From: Planomonospora sp. ID67723 | GTDB lineage: Bacteria > Actinomycetota > Actinomycetes > Streptosporangiales > Streptosporangiaceae | Reading direction: 5' to 3' | DNA length: 64,000 nucleotides | Assembly (NCBI RefSeq): GCF_015711605.1 | Contig: NZ_JABTEZ010000003.1 | Location: forward strand, 248,001-312,000 | Shown: positions 10,901 through 20,830 of the stretch, one piece after another | Layout of the letters: the number at the start of each line of letters is the position of its first letter | How positions within the stretch are numbered: position 1 is the stretch's first letter | The notes under the pieces: generated by a model | What the model was told of the DNA's origin: nothing | What the model saw: only the letters and a program-made list of their open reading frames with translations | Database searches by the model: none | Position numbers and translations under genes: made by a program

Positions 10901-13551
10901 TCGCCGTACCCGAAGCAGGCGAACCCGGCCACCCCGGTCTTCCCGCTCGCCAGGGTCAGCGCCGGGGCGGGCGGGTGACCGGCGGCCAGCAGGCCGTGGA
11001 AGGCGGTCATCAGCGTCAGCGTCTCCGCGTCGCGCACCGGCACCAGGCCGGCCACCACGCACCGCGTCCCCCTGGACAGGAACGTCCCGGCCAGTCCCAG
11101 CGGGGCACCGTCTGCCGGTGCGCGAGCCATCCCCGCGTCGCACGCCGAGAGCACCACCAGGTCCGGGGGCGTGCTCAGCCGGAGCAGGTCGTAGGCCATG
11201 AGCCTGCCGTCGTCGAGGTCGATGCCGGACAGCAGCGGACTGTGCGCGCAGAACGTGCCGTGCGCGGCCAGGTGGGCCGTCTTCGCGCGCTCCAGCGCCG
11301 CCGTGACCGCGGGCCGCGTCGCCGGGATCCGCCGGGCTCCCGGCCAGTGCTCGGCGACCATGTCCGCCTCCGCCTCGGCGTACCGCAGCCCCGGACCGGC
11401 CACCACCACGCTCCCGGTCCTGGCCGGGGTGCCGTCCCCCGGGGCGGGACCGGCGCCCGCCCGGTGCGCGGACAGCCAGTCGGCCGCGCTCGCCGCGACG
11501 GTCACCGGCCGGTCCGCGTTCGCCGGCAGCACCGGCCAGGGCAGGGCGTGCAGCGTCCCGCACGGCACGATCACCAGCGGCCGATCGCCCAGCCGGGGAA
11601 GCAGCGGGCCGAGGACCAGCCGCTCCAGCGAGGCCGCCTCCACGGCCGTGCCGGGTGCCCGCCCGTCGCGCAGGTGCGCCCGGCGCAGGCCGTACCGGAG
11701 CCGGACGACGGCCTCGGCGACAGGGGCGACGGGTCCCAGCCGATGCAGGGCGACCCGGCCGGGAGTGACCGCGACGGCGACCAGTTCGTTCCCGTGGCGG
11801 ACGAACTCCACCAGCGCGGTGTCGCCGAGCGCGGCCTGCAGCTCCGCGAGGACGGGAGCGGCGGGCCGCCCGGCGCCGCGGGCGACCGCCCGCCACCGCT
11901 CCGCCCAGGCCAGCACCGCCTGCGCACGGCCGGTCTCCATGGAAAGGGCCAGGCCGAGCGCGGCCAGCGGCTCGCCCGCCCGTACGGCGTGCGCCCGCAC
12001 CATGGGGTCCTCCAGGCCGGTCGTCCCGGCGCCGACCTCGGCCAGGCCCGCGCGGACCGCGGCGAACGCCCCGCGCCGGTCTCCGGCCAGGGCCCGTCGC
12101 AGCGCCGTCGCGTGGCGGGTCACCACGCCGGAGCCGGCCGAGGCGAGCAGGGCGAGTTGCTCCCCGGCGGCACGGTCGTCGCCCAGCCGGAGCGCGAGCT
12201 CCGCCGCGGTGAGCCTCAGCGGTCCCGACGGATGGCCCGCCCCGTCGAGATCGGCCGCGCACGCCAGCATCTCGGAGAGCAGGAGACCGCCGGTCGGCGC
12301 GTCGGCGGAGGCGCTCCCGGTCCGGGTGGCACCGGTGAAGACGTCCCGGGTCTCCCCGTCAGCGGCGGGTCCGGCGCGGTAGGGGGACGGGGCGCCGGGG
12401 AGGCCGAGCTTGAGTCGGGCGCGCAGGATGATCTCGGTGGCGCGCGGGACCGTGGACTCCCGCCCCTGGGCGAGCAGCTCGCTGCGGGCCAGCTCCGCGA
12501 CCTCCCGGGCCCGGCGGGGATCGCCGGTGCGCAGTTCGACCTCGGCCAGCGCCAGCCGGGCCTCGGTCAGGGCAGCCCCGGCGCCCGCCGCCTCCAGTTC
12601 CGGCACCGCGAGGTCCAGCAGCACCCGCGCCTCGCCGGGCAGGTGTGCGGCGACCAGGGCCTCCGCCAGGTCACAGCGGACCGTGGCGAGCCGCTCCGGG
12701 CAGCCGAACAGGGTCTGCTCCGCGCGGCGGTAGGCGGCGAACGCCGCGGGCAGGTCACCGCGGCGCGCGGCCAGAAAGGGCAGGTTCCCCTCGGCGAGTG
12801 CGAGCGTGTGCTCCAGCCCTTCGGCCCTGGCCAGTTCGGCGCTCCGCGTGAGGTCGTCCTCGGCCGCGGTGAACTCCCGGAGGTACACGCGGGCGATTCC
12901 GCGGTTCAGCAGAGCTCCGGCGAGGAAGGTGGTCTCCTCGCCGGAGACGCCGGCGGCACGGTCGCGGTGGCGGCCGGGGCGCCGGTCACCGCGGCGCTCG
13001 CCGATGTGGCCGCCGGGGTGGCCGCTGTGCCGGTCGTCATGCCGGTCGCTGTGGCGGACGGCCTCCCCGAGGACGCGGGCGGCGTGGTCGCAGCGGCGGA
13101 CGGCCTCACCGTGACGGCCGAGCCTGATCAGCGCCCCCGCCTGGTTCACGCCGAGCATGGCCGCCTCGATCGGGGTGAGGTACGGCTCCGCCTCCGCGGC
13201 GATGGCCAGGGCCTGGCGGGGATGTCCCAGCTCGGTCCGGAGGGGGACGAGCGAGAGGCGGGCCTGGGCCACCCGGTGGGGCATCCCGCCCGCGTCCGCG
13301 ATCTCCGCCGACCGGCGCAGATGCTCCTCGGCCAGCGGCAGGTCGCCCAGCTCGCGGGCGGCCAGGGCCAGCGCCCGGTGCGCGACCGCGGCGGCCTCAG
13401 GCGCAGGCACGGCGTCCGCCCGCCCGGGAGGCGGCGGGGCGTTCAGCAGTACGGCGTGCGCCAGGGCGCGGGCGGCCGCGGGGTCGCTGGCGGCCAGGCG
13501 GACCGCGCGTTCGGCCGAGGCGAGGCAGCCGTCTGGAGGGGCGGCGGCCAC
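10840..13551 (-). CDS. TPR-CHAT caspase-like protease
   Basis: This 903-residue protein has two parts. Residues 1 to about 560 are alanine/leucine-rich helical hairpins of the tetratricopeptide type. The C-terminal about 300 residues form a CHAT domain, a clan CD (caspase/separase-like) protease. The predicted dyad is H764 (HLAAHGTFCAH) and C804 (VVLSACDAGMA), followed by the usual GLAGTFLSRGTRCVVAGL. No signal peptide or membrane segment is visible, so it is cytoplasmic. The GTG start directly abuts the stop of the small upstream gene (TAAGTG). The TPR region may hold a partner or keep the protease inactive, as in other TPR-CHAT proteins; this is inference. The 3' end overlaps the convergent sulfurtransferase gene. 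Confidence 0.9.
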   Translation of the reverse strand: MAAAPPDGCLASAERAVRLAASDPAAARALAHAVLLNAPPPPGRADAVPAPEAAAVAHRALALAARELGDLPLAEEHLRRSAEIADAGGMPHRVAQARLSLVPLRTELGHPRQALAIAAEAEPYLTPIEAAMLGVNQAGALIRLGRHGEAVRRCDHAARVLGEAVRHSDRHDDRHSGHPGGHIGERRGDRRPGRHRDRAAGVSGEETTFLAGALLNRGIARVYLREFTAAEDDLTRSAELARAEGLEHTLALAEGNLPFLAARRGDLPAAFAAYRRAEQTLFGCPERLATVRCDLAEALVAAHLPGEARVLLDLAVPELEAAGAGAALTEARLALAEVELRTGDPRRAREVAELARSELLAQGRESTVPRATEIILRARLKLGLPGAPSPYRAGPAADGETRDVFTGATRTGSASADAPTGGLLLSEMLACAADLDGAGHPSGPLRLTAAELALRLGDDRAAGEQLALLASAGSGVVTRHATALRRALAGDRRGAFAAVRAGLAEVGAGTTGLEDPMVRAHAVRAGEPLAALGLALSMETGRAQAVLAWAERWRAVARGAGRPAAPVLAELQAALGDTALVEFVRHGNELVAVAVTPGRVALHRLGPVAPVAEAVVRLRYGLRRAHLRDGRAPGTAVEAASLERLVLGPLLPRLGDRPLVIVPCGTLHALPWPVLPANADRPVTVAASAADWLSAHRAGAGPAPGDGTPARTGSVVVAGPGLRYAEAEADMVAEHWPGARRIPATRPAVTAALERAKTAHLAAHGTFCAHSPLLSGIDLDDGRLMAYDLLRLSTPPDLVVLSACDAGMARAPADGAPLGLAGTFLSRGTRCVVAGLVPVRDAETLTLMTAFHGLLAAGHPPAPALTLASGKTGVAGFACFGYGDQPVATGREGSATQWDQDPT

Positions 13552-14013
13552 TTACGGCCGGATCCGGGTCCAGCTCGTCGCGACGGGAGGGTGGTCCCTG
13601 TGGTGGCAGACCACGCTGAACCAGCCGGGCGGCAGACCGGTGACGGCGAACTGGCCCGCCTGGGAGAGCTCGCGCGACTCGGTCAGGCAGGGGGTGCGCA
13701 CCTCGACCCACGAGCCCGCCCCGGGCCAGGGCGAGATCTGCCCGGCCAGGTCGACCAGGCCGTCGGAGGAGCCCACCTCCAGGTCGACGGTGAGCGCGCC
13801 CGCGTCGAACCGGAGCAGGCAGGACTGCTCGGCGGAGCGGACGCCGGCGGGGGCGGGCACGACCACCGGCCGGGCCGCGACGGCGCCGGGCAGCCGCAGG
13901 GCGAAGGCCGCCCGGGCGGCGGCCGAGACGTGGCCGGGCACGGGGTCCTGACCCGATGCCAGGCGGAGGACGGCGATCAGGGACTCGTCGTCGAGGGTGG
14001 GGGAAGGTCGCAT
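13552..14013 (-). CDS. small beta-sandwich-like protein linked to ECF sigma factor and CHAT protease
   Basis: This 153-residue protein begins with a short helix and the segment DPVPGHVSAAARAAFALR. It is followed by a strand-rich part (CLLRFDAGALTVDLEVGSS, WVEVRT, GQFAVTGLPPGWFSVVCHH). I recognise a family of actinobacterial proteins with this PVP..V..AARAAF start next to sigma factors and CHAT/TPR proteins, but it has no assigned function. Its ATG overlaps the sigma-factor stop (ATGA) and its TAA abuts the CHAT start, so stoichiometric co-expression is likely. It could be the anti-sigma or adaptor component, but it has no zinc motif (HxxxCxxC) or transmembrane segment of a classical anti-sigma factor. 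Confidence 0.75.
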   Translation of the reverse strand: MRPSPTLDDESLIAVLRLASGQDPVPGHVSAAARAAFALRLPGAVAARPVVVPAPAGVRSAEQSCLLRFDAGALTVDLEVGSSDGLVDLAGQISPWPGAGSWVEVRTPCLTESRELSQAGQFAVTGLPPGWFSVVCHHRDHPPVATSWTRIRP

Positions 14014-14606
14014 CACGCTGTGGTCTCCTGAACGGTGAGCATGGAGCGGAGCCGGTCGAGGCAGCGGCCCCGGGTGGGGCCGTAGCTGCCGGCGGGCATG
14101 CCCAGGCGGCCGGCCAGTTGGTGGACGCCCGCGTCGGGGGAGGCCGCCATCAGGCGCAGCAGCGATCGGCAGGGTTCGTGCATGGTTTCGACGGTCTGCC
14201 AGAGCCGGCGACCCTCGTCGGCGGCCAGCACGGCCAGTGCCGGGTCCGGCGGGGCGTGCTCGTCGGCGCCGCCGGGTTCGACGGGGTCGGCGACCAGGCG
14301 CTCGCCCTGGTTGCGCCTGCGCAGGAGGGAGGCCTCGCGCCTGGCCGTGGTGAACAGCCAGGCGCCGATCCGGCCGGGGTCGTGGATGGTGTGCAGGTTC
14401 TCGACCAGCCGCAGCCACGCCCCCTGCATGGCGTCGGCCGCGTCCGCGGCGCTCAGGCCGTAGGCGCGGACCGCGGCCCAGACGAGGGGGTCGAAGCGCT
14501 TGACCACCAGGTCCCAGGCCGCCTGGTCACCTGCCAGGACGGCGTCGATCGTGCGACGGTCGATCACCTGCGTCTCCGGGATCACGTTGGACACGTTGAG
14601 TGACAA
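14013..14606 (-). CDS. ECF-type RNA polymerase sigma factor
   Basis: This 197-residue sigma-70-family protein has region 2 at about 30-100 (FDPLVWAAVRAYGLSAADAAD, then MQGAWLRLVENL and IGAWLFTTARREA). Region 4 is at about 145-190 (LLRLMAASPDAGVHQLAGRL, then YGPTRGRCLDRLRSML). There is no region 1.1 or 3, hence ECF. The region 4 recognition helix is unusual (GMPAGSYGPTRGRCLDRL), like other sigma factors that accompany CHAT genes. It starts 22 bp after the subtilase stop, and a perfect palindrome overlaps that junction. It probably drives its own operon, which is inferred. Confidence 0.88.
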   Translation of the reverse strand: MSLNVSNVIPETQVIDRRTIDAVLAGDQAAWDLVVKRFDPLVWAAVRAYGLSAADAADAMQGAWLRLVENLHTIHDPGRIGAWLFTTARREASLLRRRNQGERLVADPVEPGGADEHAPPDPALAVLAADEGRRLWQTVETMHEPCRSLLRLMAASPDAGVHQLAGRLGMPAGSYGPTRGRCLDRLRSMLTVQETTA

Positions 14607-14618
14607 TACACTGACTTT

Positions 14619-14634
14619 GGGTAAAGCTTTACCC
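14619..14634. promoter_or_regulatory. perfect 16-bp palindrome GGGTAAAGCTTTACCC before the sigma-factor gene
   Basis: The palindrome covers the subtilase stop codon and lies 12 bp upstream of the sigma-factor start. A second overlapping dyad, TACCCGGGTA, occupies 14630-14639. The GGTAAA/TTTACC half-site recurs in the dyad upstream of the subtilase gene, so a common DNA-binding regulator is possible. Confidence 0.5.
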
Positions 14635-15678
14635 GGGTAGCGGCACGACGGTCCCCAGCCCCGCGATCCTCCGGCCGCGCCGGGGGTCCAGGACGCGGGC
14701 CGCCGCCTCTTTCGGCGCCATGCCCGCGGCGGCGTCCGCGATCGCTCCGCTGACCACGGCGGTGGCGAAGGAGGTCCCGCTCCAGCGGGCGTACCCCCCG
14801 AAGGGGCCGTGATCGAGGAAGGCGCTGGTCAGCCACTCGCCCCGGGCGCAGGCGTTCACCCATGGGCCGTGCGCCGAGAACGGTGCCCGCCTCTCCTCCG
14901 CGACGTCCAGTGCGCCGACCGCGACCACCTCCGGCAGCGCCGCCGGCCAGAAGGGCCGGTCCGAGGCGGTGTTGCCCGCGCAGGCGACGAGCGCGGTGCC
15001 GGTCAGCTCTCCCAGCGCGGCCTCCACGAGCGGGGAGGGGCGGTCGTCGAAGGTGTGCGCGCCGAAGGAGAGGTTGAGAACCTGCGGCGGGTCCTCCCGC
15101 AGCCGGACCAGGGCACGCAGCAGTCCCGCCTCGTCCCCGACGCCGTGCCCGTCCAGCACCCGGAGGGGGCGCAGCCGCGCCCCGGGGGCGGAGTGCAGGA
15201 TCAGCCCGGCGATGAACGTGCCGTGCCCGGCCTGCGCGTCGGGGGCGCCGTCGCCGTCGGAGTCGGGCGGCTCCGCGGTGCCGCGCCCCTCCAGGAACCA
15301 GGGGCTCTCCCGCCACCACGGGTGCGCGGTCAGCCCGGTGTCGAGCACCGCCACGGTGACGGGACTCCCGCCGGCGGGCGGCGCCGGGATCGGCTCGGCG
15401 GGGAAGGGGCGGGACGCGGGACCGCCGAAGAAGAGGGGCTGGCCCTTCAGGACGTGGTTGGGGGAGGCCCGGTGCCCGCGGTCCCGGATGGTGGCCACGA
15501 GGTCGCAGACGTCCACGCCGGGCGAGAGCCGTACCCGGAAGACCCCGTCGGCCTCGGCCACCGCGGCGGTCCAGCGGGCGGCGGCCTCCGCCCCCGAGGC
15601 GTCCGTCAGCAACTGCCCGGGTCTGATGAGGGCGGGTGATCCTGGGACGGGTTCGACCCGCTCGATGCCGGTGCTCAT
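14629..15678 (-). CDS. S8-family (subtilisin-like) serine peptidase, intracellular
   Basis: This 349-residue subtilase has the full catalytic triad: D113 (VAVLDTGL), H152 (AGHGTFIAG) and S303 (WSGTSFATAVVSG), with oxyanion N236 (CAGNTAS). The start is the ATG preceded by GGGGAGA. There is no signal peptide, so unlike most actinomycete subtilases it should act inside the cell. The first 100 residues resemble an inhibitory or fold-assisting prodomain (DGVFRVRLSPGVDVCDLVATI). It is the first gene of the leftward unit with the sigma factor, the beta-rich protein and the TPR-CHAT protease, so two unrelated proteases are co-expressed. Confidence 0.9.
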   Translation of the reverse strand: MSTGIERVEPVPGSPALIRPGQLLTDASGAEAAARWTAAVAEADGVFRVRLSPGVDVCDLVATIRDRGHRASPNHVLKGQPLFFGGPASRPFPAEPIPAPPAGGSPVTVAVLDTGLTAHPWWRESPWFLEGRGTAEPPDSDGDGAPDAQAGHGTFIAGLILHSAPGARLRPLRVLDGHGVGDEAGLLRALVRLREDPPQVLNLSFGAHTFDDRPSPLVEAALGELTGTALVACAGNTASDRPFWPAALPEVVAVGALDVAEERRAPFSAHGPWVNACARGEWLTSAFLDHGPFGGYARWSGTSFATAVVSGAIADAAAGMAPKEAAARVLDPRRGRRIAGLGTVVPLPG

Positions 15679-16069
15679 TGGCTCTCCCCGAGGTTGCTCC
15701 ACGGACCGCTGGAAGTCTTGCACTCGAACGATGGCGTATGGGGGCGGCATGGACCGGCGAACCCGGTTTTCTCATGTCCGGCTCGGGCCGCGTATCGCTC
15801 CCTGGGGAGTGCGCCGACGAGGAGCGGCGACAACTTTACCTTTTGTTCGGTAAATGGATCGAACATAAACTAAAGTCGCACTCCGGAGGCTTGGCGGCGC
15901 CTCCCGTTCCGTCTTTCGTGGCGCAGGAACCCCTTGTGCTGCGCCATCTCGGCATGACCCCCCTCTGGTGTGATGTCGCAACCGACGGTAGTCTCTCCTT
16001 CAGTCACTTGTGATCATCCGTGGGCGAGGCCGTTGGGGAAGGCGCACCTCGTACGAAACGGGAGGTCCG
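15679..16069. other. intergenic promoter region between the subtilase operon and DUF3145
   Basis: About 390 bp with no convincing gene on either strand. It contains an AT-richer patch around 15832-15875 with the TTTACC/GGTAAA dyad, and must hold the promoters of the leftward protease-sigma-CHAT operon and of the rightward DUF3145 gene. Confidence 0.6.
15835..15854. promoter_or_regulatory. inverted repeat TTTACC-8-GGTAAA upstream of the subtilase operon
   Basis: Six-base arms flank an 8-bp spacer in the only AT-rich patch of the intergenic region, about 160 bp before the subtilase start. The half-site equals that of the palindrome in front of the sigma-factor gene. An operator or sigma-factor target role is inferred. 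Confidence 0.4.
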
Positions 16070-16564
16070 GTGTCTGCTCGTGGCGTGCTTTACGTCCACT
16101 CGGCTCAGCCCGCGCTGTGCCCTCATATCGAATGGGCGGTCGCGGGCGTCCTTGGCGTGCCCGTAGACCTGACGTGGACGCCCCAGCCCGCCGCACCCGG
16201 CCACGTGCGCGCACAGGCAGAGTGGCATGGCCGGCAGGGCACTGCGGCGGCCATCACCTCGTCGTTGATGGGCTGGCAGCGAATTCGCTTCGAGGTGACC
16301 GAGGACGCCACCGCCGAGGCCGACGGCTCCCGCCACGCCTACACCCCGGCTCTCGGGGCCTTCACGGCGGTGATCGGGGCCAACGGCGACATCATGGTGC
16401 CCGAAGACCGGCTGCGCTCCGCCATGCTGCTGGCCCGCCAGGGCCGGGTGGTGCTGGAGGAGGAGCTGGACCGGCTGCTGGGCAAGCAGTGGGACGAGGA
16501 GCTCGAGTCGTTCCGTTACGCGGGCGAGGGCGCCCCGGTCCGCTGGCTGCACGCCGCCGTCTGA
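16070..16564 (+). CDS. DUF3145 family protein
   Basis: This 164-residue protein matches the actinobacterial DUF3145 family throughout (RGVLYVHSAQPALCPHIEWA, HGRQGTAAAITSSL, ending WLHAAV). The GTG is fixed by GGAGG four bases upstream. It is cytoplasmic with no recognisable catalytic motif. Family members often sit next to fatty-acid biosynthesis clusters, as here, but no role has been shown that I know of. Its transcript ends at the strong bidirectional terminator that also serves the accD gene. Confidence 0.88.
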   Translation: MSARGVLYVHSAQPALCPHIEWAVAGVLGVPVDLTWTPQPAAPGHVRAQAEWHGRQGTAAAITSSLMGWQRIRFEVTEDATAEADGSRHAYTPALGAFTAVIGANGDIMVPEDRLRSAMLLARQGRVVLEEELDRLLGKQWDEELESFRYAGEGAPVRWLHAAV

Positions 16565-16684
16565 CCGGATCCCGTACCGCCTCCGGGCCGCGCCGTACGC
16601 GTTCTCGGCCTGTCCGGTCCCCGCGCACCGCGTTCCCGCTGTCCGCGAGCGGTGCCCGCCCGCCTCACACGGTCGTTCCGGGAT

Positions 16685-16738
16685 GAGACGCCGAACCGCC
16701 CCGCACGGAGATCTCCGTGCGGGGCGGTTCGGCGTCTC
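16685..16738. terminator. bidirectional terminator, perfect 27-bp inverted repeat
   Basis: Two perfectly complementary 27-base arms meet at AGATCT without a loop spacer, between convergent DUF3145 and accD. There is no U-tract on either side, as is usual for actinomycete terminators. Confidence 0.85.
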
Positions 16739-16766
16739 GGGGGCTGGTGCGGGTCCTGCCGGGGAT

Positions 16767-18188
16767 CTACAGGGGAATGTTGCCGTGCGCGCCGCGGGCC
16801 GGGGTGGCCTGGGCGAGGATCTTGGCGATGGCGCCGCGGGTCTCCTCGGGCTTGATCACCTCGTCCACCACGCCGAGCTCGATGGCCCGCTCCAGACCGC
16901 CGGCGAGGATCTCGTGCTCCTCCGCCAGCTTGGCCTCCAGCGCGGCGCGCTCCTCCTCCGGAGCCGCCGCGAGCTCGCGGCGCTTGAGGATGCGGACCGC
17001 GGCGACCGCGCCCATGACCGCGATCTGGGTGGTCGGCCAGGCGAACACCTTGGTCGCGCCCAGGGAGCGGGAGTTCATCGCGATGTAGGCGCCGCCGTAG
17101 GCCTTGCGGGTCACCAGGGTGACCCGCGGCACCGAGGCCTCGGCGAAGGCGTGCAGCAGCTTGGCGCCGCGGCGGACCACGCCGTCGTGCTCCTGGCCCA
17201 CACCGGGCAGGTAGCCGGGCACGTCCACCAGGACGACCAGCGGCACTCCGAAGGCATCACACATCCGAACGAACCGGGCGGCCTTCTCCGCGGACGCCGA
17301 GTCGAGACAGCCGCCCAGGCGCATCGGGTTGTTGGCTATCACCCCGATGGTCCGGCCCCCGAGACGGCCCAGCGTGGTGACGATGTTCGGCGCCCACTTG
17401 GGGTGCAGCTCCACTCCGGGCTCGTCGAGAAGGCCCTTGACCAGGGGTTTCACGTCATATGCGCGGCGGACGTTCTCCGGAAGCAGGCCGGAGAAGTCGA
17501 CCTCGCCGACCTCGGTGCGGACCCGGCCCTGGTGGCCCAGGAGCACCGCCAGGCGGCGGGCCTGTACATAGGCGTCGGTCTCGGTCTTGGTGACCACGTG
17601 CACGACGCCGCTGCGCTTGCTGTGCGGCTCCGGGCCGCCGAGCGCCGCCATGTCGATCTGCTCGCCGGTGACGCTGCGGACCACGTCGGGACCGGTGACG
17701 AAGATGCGGCCCTCGTCGGCCAGGATCACGATGTCGGTCAGCGCGGGGCCGTAGGCGGCGCCGCCGGCCGCGGGGCCGACCACCACCGAGATCTGCGGGA
17801 CCACGCCGGAGGCACGGGTCATCGCGGCGAACACGCGGCCGACCGCGTGCAGGGACTCGACGCCCTCGGCCAGCCGGGCGCCGCCCGAGTGCCACACGCC
17901 GACGATCGGGACCCGCTCGCGGACCGCGACGTCGTAGGCGTGCACGATGTGCTCGCAGCCCTCACTGCCCATCGCGCCGCCCTGGACGCGGGCGTCGCTG
18001 CAGAACACGACGACCGGCACGCCCTCCATGCGGCCCATCGCGGCCAGCACGCCGCTGCGGTCCACCGGCGTGATCAGCCGGATCGACCCCTCGTCGAGAA
18101 GGGCCGCCAGGCGAAGCTGCGGGTCCCGGGGATCAGCGGCCTCCTTGTCGGAGGCCTGGGTCACCACCCTGTTGTCGAGCACGGTCAT
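16767..18188 (-). CDS. accD: acyl-CoA carboxylase beta subunit (carboxyltransferase)
   Basis: This 473-residue carboxyltransferase of the acetyl-/propionyl-CoA carboxylase beta family moves the carboxyl group from biotin to acyl-CoA, making malonyl- or methylmalonyl-CoA. Both crotonase-like halves are present: N-terminal VPIVGVWHSGGARLAEG and GPAAGGAAYGPALTD, C-terminal VPLVVLVDVPGYLPG and RKAYGGAYIAMNS. It lacks a zinc finger. Of two adjacent ATGs, the second has GGGAG at a 5-nt spacing and is chosen. It lies 12 bp after fabF at the end of the fab cluster, which points to malonyl-CoA supply for the type II synthase. The exact acyl preference is not readable. Confidence 0.9.
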   Translation of the reverse strand: MTVLDNRVVTQASDKEAADPRDPQLRLAALLDEGSIRLITPVDRSGVLAAMGRMEGVPVVVFCSDARVQGGAMGSEGCEHIVHAYDVAVRERVPIVGVWHSGGARLAEGVESLHAVGRVFAAMTRASGVVPQISVVVGPAAGGAAYGPALTDIVILADEGRIFVTGPDVVRSVTGEQIDMAALGGPEPHSKRSGVVHVVTKTETDAYVQARRLAVLLGHQGRVRTEVGEVDFSGLLPENVRRAYDVKPLVKGLLDEPGVELHPKWAPNIVTTLGRLGGRTIGVIANNPMRLGGCLDSASAEKAARFVRMCDAFGVPLVVLVDVPGYLPGVGQEHDGVVRRGAKLLHAFAEASVPRVTLVTRKAYGGAYIAMNSRSLGATKVFAWPTTQIAVMGAVAAVRILKRRELAAAPEEERAALEAKLAEEHEILAGGLERAIELGVVDEVIKPEETRGAIAKILAQATPARGAHGNIPL

Positions 18189-18200
18189 CATGGCTCCCTG

Positions 18201-19433
<1,233 letters not shown>

Positions 19434-19481
19434 GTTCTGCGCTCCTTGTGTTTCGCGGGTCGGTCGGGAGGTCCGGGCGTC

Positions 19482-19721
19482 TCAGCCCTGGATGAAACCG
19501 ATGACGTCCTTGACGGTCTTGAGGTGCTTGAGCTGGTCGTCGGGGATCTCGACGCCGAACTCGTCCTGGGCGGCGACGGCGATCTCGACCATGGACAGCG
19601 AGTCGATGTCGAGGTCGTCCACGAAGTTCTTCTCCGGGGTGACCTCGGCGGCCGGGATGCCGGTGATCTCGTTGATGATCTTGCCGATACCAGCGAGGAT
19701 CTCCTGCTCGGTCATGGCCAT
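19482..19721 (-). CDS. acpP: acyl carrier protein
   Basis: This 79-residue acidic helical protein has the phosphopantetheine attachment site DSL (S41 in DLDIDSLSMVE). It carries growing acyl chains for the neighbouring FabH and FabF. An AAGGAG lies upstream of the first ATG. An ATG two codons later is equally possible. Confidence 0.95.
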   Translation of the reverse strand: MAMTEQEILAGIGKIINEITGIPAAEVTPEKNFVDDLDIDSLSMVEIAVAAQDEFGVEIPDDQLKHLKTVKDVIGFIQG

Positions 19722-19795
19722 GTCGCGTGTTCTCCTTGGGTCGGTTCTCTTATCGGGCTGCGCGGCGGGTCCGCGCAGGTATTCGGGGGCGGGGC

Positions 19796-20752
19796 TCAGG
19801 GGATCTCGATGACCTGTCCGGCGTAGGTCAGGCCGGCGCCGAAGCCGAACAGCAGGGCCAGCCCGCCCGACTCCACCTCGCCGCGCTCGATCATCCGTGA
19901 CAGGGCCATCGGGATCGAGGCCGCGGAGGTGTTGCCCGCCAGCACGATGTCCTTGGCGATGACGGCGTTGTCCGCGCCGATCTTACGGGCGATGGCTTCG
20001 ATGATACGGAGGTTGGCTTGGTGGGGAACGAAGGCCGCGAGGTCCGCGGGGTCCACCCCGGCACGCTCGCACGCCTGCCTGGCCACCGGGTGAAGGGCCG
20101 TGGTGGCCCAGCGGAACACGGTCTGGCCTTCCTGGTGGAGGAAGGAGTTCCGGTCCTTGACCAGGATGGCGTCGGACTTGTCGCCGTCGCTTCCCCACAC
20201 CACCGGGCCGATGCCCGGAGTGTCGGACGGGCCGACGACCGCGGCGCCCGCGCCGTCCGCGAAGATCACCGCGGTGGTGCGGTCGGTCCAGTCGAGCCAC
20301 GGGGAGAACTTCTCGGTGCCCACGACCAGCACGTGGGTGGCCGAGCCGGCGCGGACCGCGTCGTTGGCGACCGCCAGCGCGTAGCAGAAGCCGGAGCAGG
20401 CACTGTTCACGTCGAAGGCGCCGGGGGCGTCGACGCCCAGCCGGGCGGCCACGCGGCCCGCCGCATTGGGGATCTGGGTCTCCAGCGTGCAGGTGGCGAC
20501 GATCACCAGGTCGATGTCGGCGGCGGACAGGCCGCTCGCGGCGAGGGCCTTGCCGCCCGCCTGCACGGCCAGGTCGATCTCGGACTCGACGGGCGGGGCG
20601 ATCCGGCGTTCCTTGATGCCGACCCGACTCTGGATCCACTCGTCACTGGTCTCCAGTGTCTTGGCCAGGTCGTCGTTCGTCACCACGTTGGACGGCTGGT
20701 AGTGGCCGAAGGCCAGGATCTTCGCGCCGGGGGCGCCCTGGGAGATCTTCAT
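19796..20752 (-). CDS. fabH: beta-ketoacyl-ACP synthase III
   Basis: This 318-residue initiating condensing enzyme uses acyl-CoA primers, including branched ones in actinomycetes, with malonyl-ACP. The triad is C119 (NSACSGFCYAL), H244 (VPHQANLR) and N274 (LAGNTSAAS). The chosen ATG (MKISQGAPGAK) has GGTGAG six bases upstream; an in-frame upstream start would add ten residues without support. It lies between fabD and acpP. Confidence 0.95.
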   Translation of the reverse strand: MKISQGAPGAKILAFGHYQPSNVVTNDDLAKTLETSDEWIQSRVGIKERRIAPPVESEIDLAVQAGGKALAASGLSAADIDLVIVATCTLETQIPNAAGRVAARLGVDAPGAFDVNSACSGFCYALAVANDAVRAGSATHVLVVGTEKFSPWLDWTDRTTAVIFADGAGAAVVGPSDTPGIGPVVWGSDGDKSDAILVKDRNSFLHQEGQTVFRWATTALHPVARQACERAGVDPADLAAFVPHQANLRIIEAIARKIGADNAVIAKDIVLAGNTSAASIPMALSRMIERGEVESGGLALLFGFGAGLTYAGQVIEIP

Positions 20753-20830
20753 CCGTCGCTCACCGCTCCTCGTTCGCTGCATGGGGCGTGCCCGGCTCCC
20801 GCCGGGTCACCGTGTCCGGTGCGCGCCGGG

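Noticed and set aside
10975-14031. Open frame of about 1000 codons on the plus strand opposite the CHAT and small-protein genes
   Set aside because: Same reason: composition is that of an antisense shadow, and the minus-strand genes have catalytic motifs and coupled starts.
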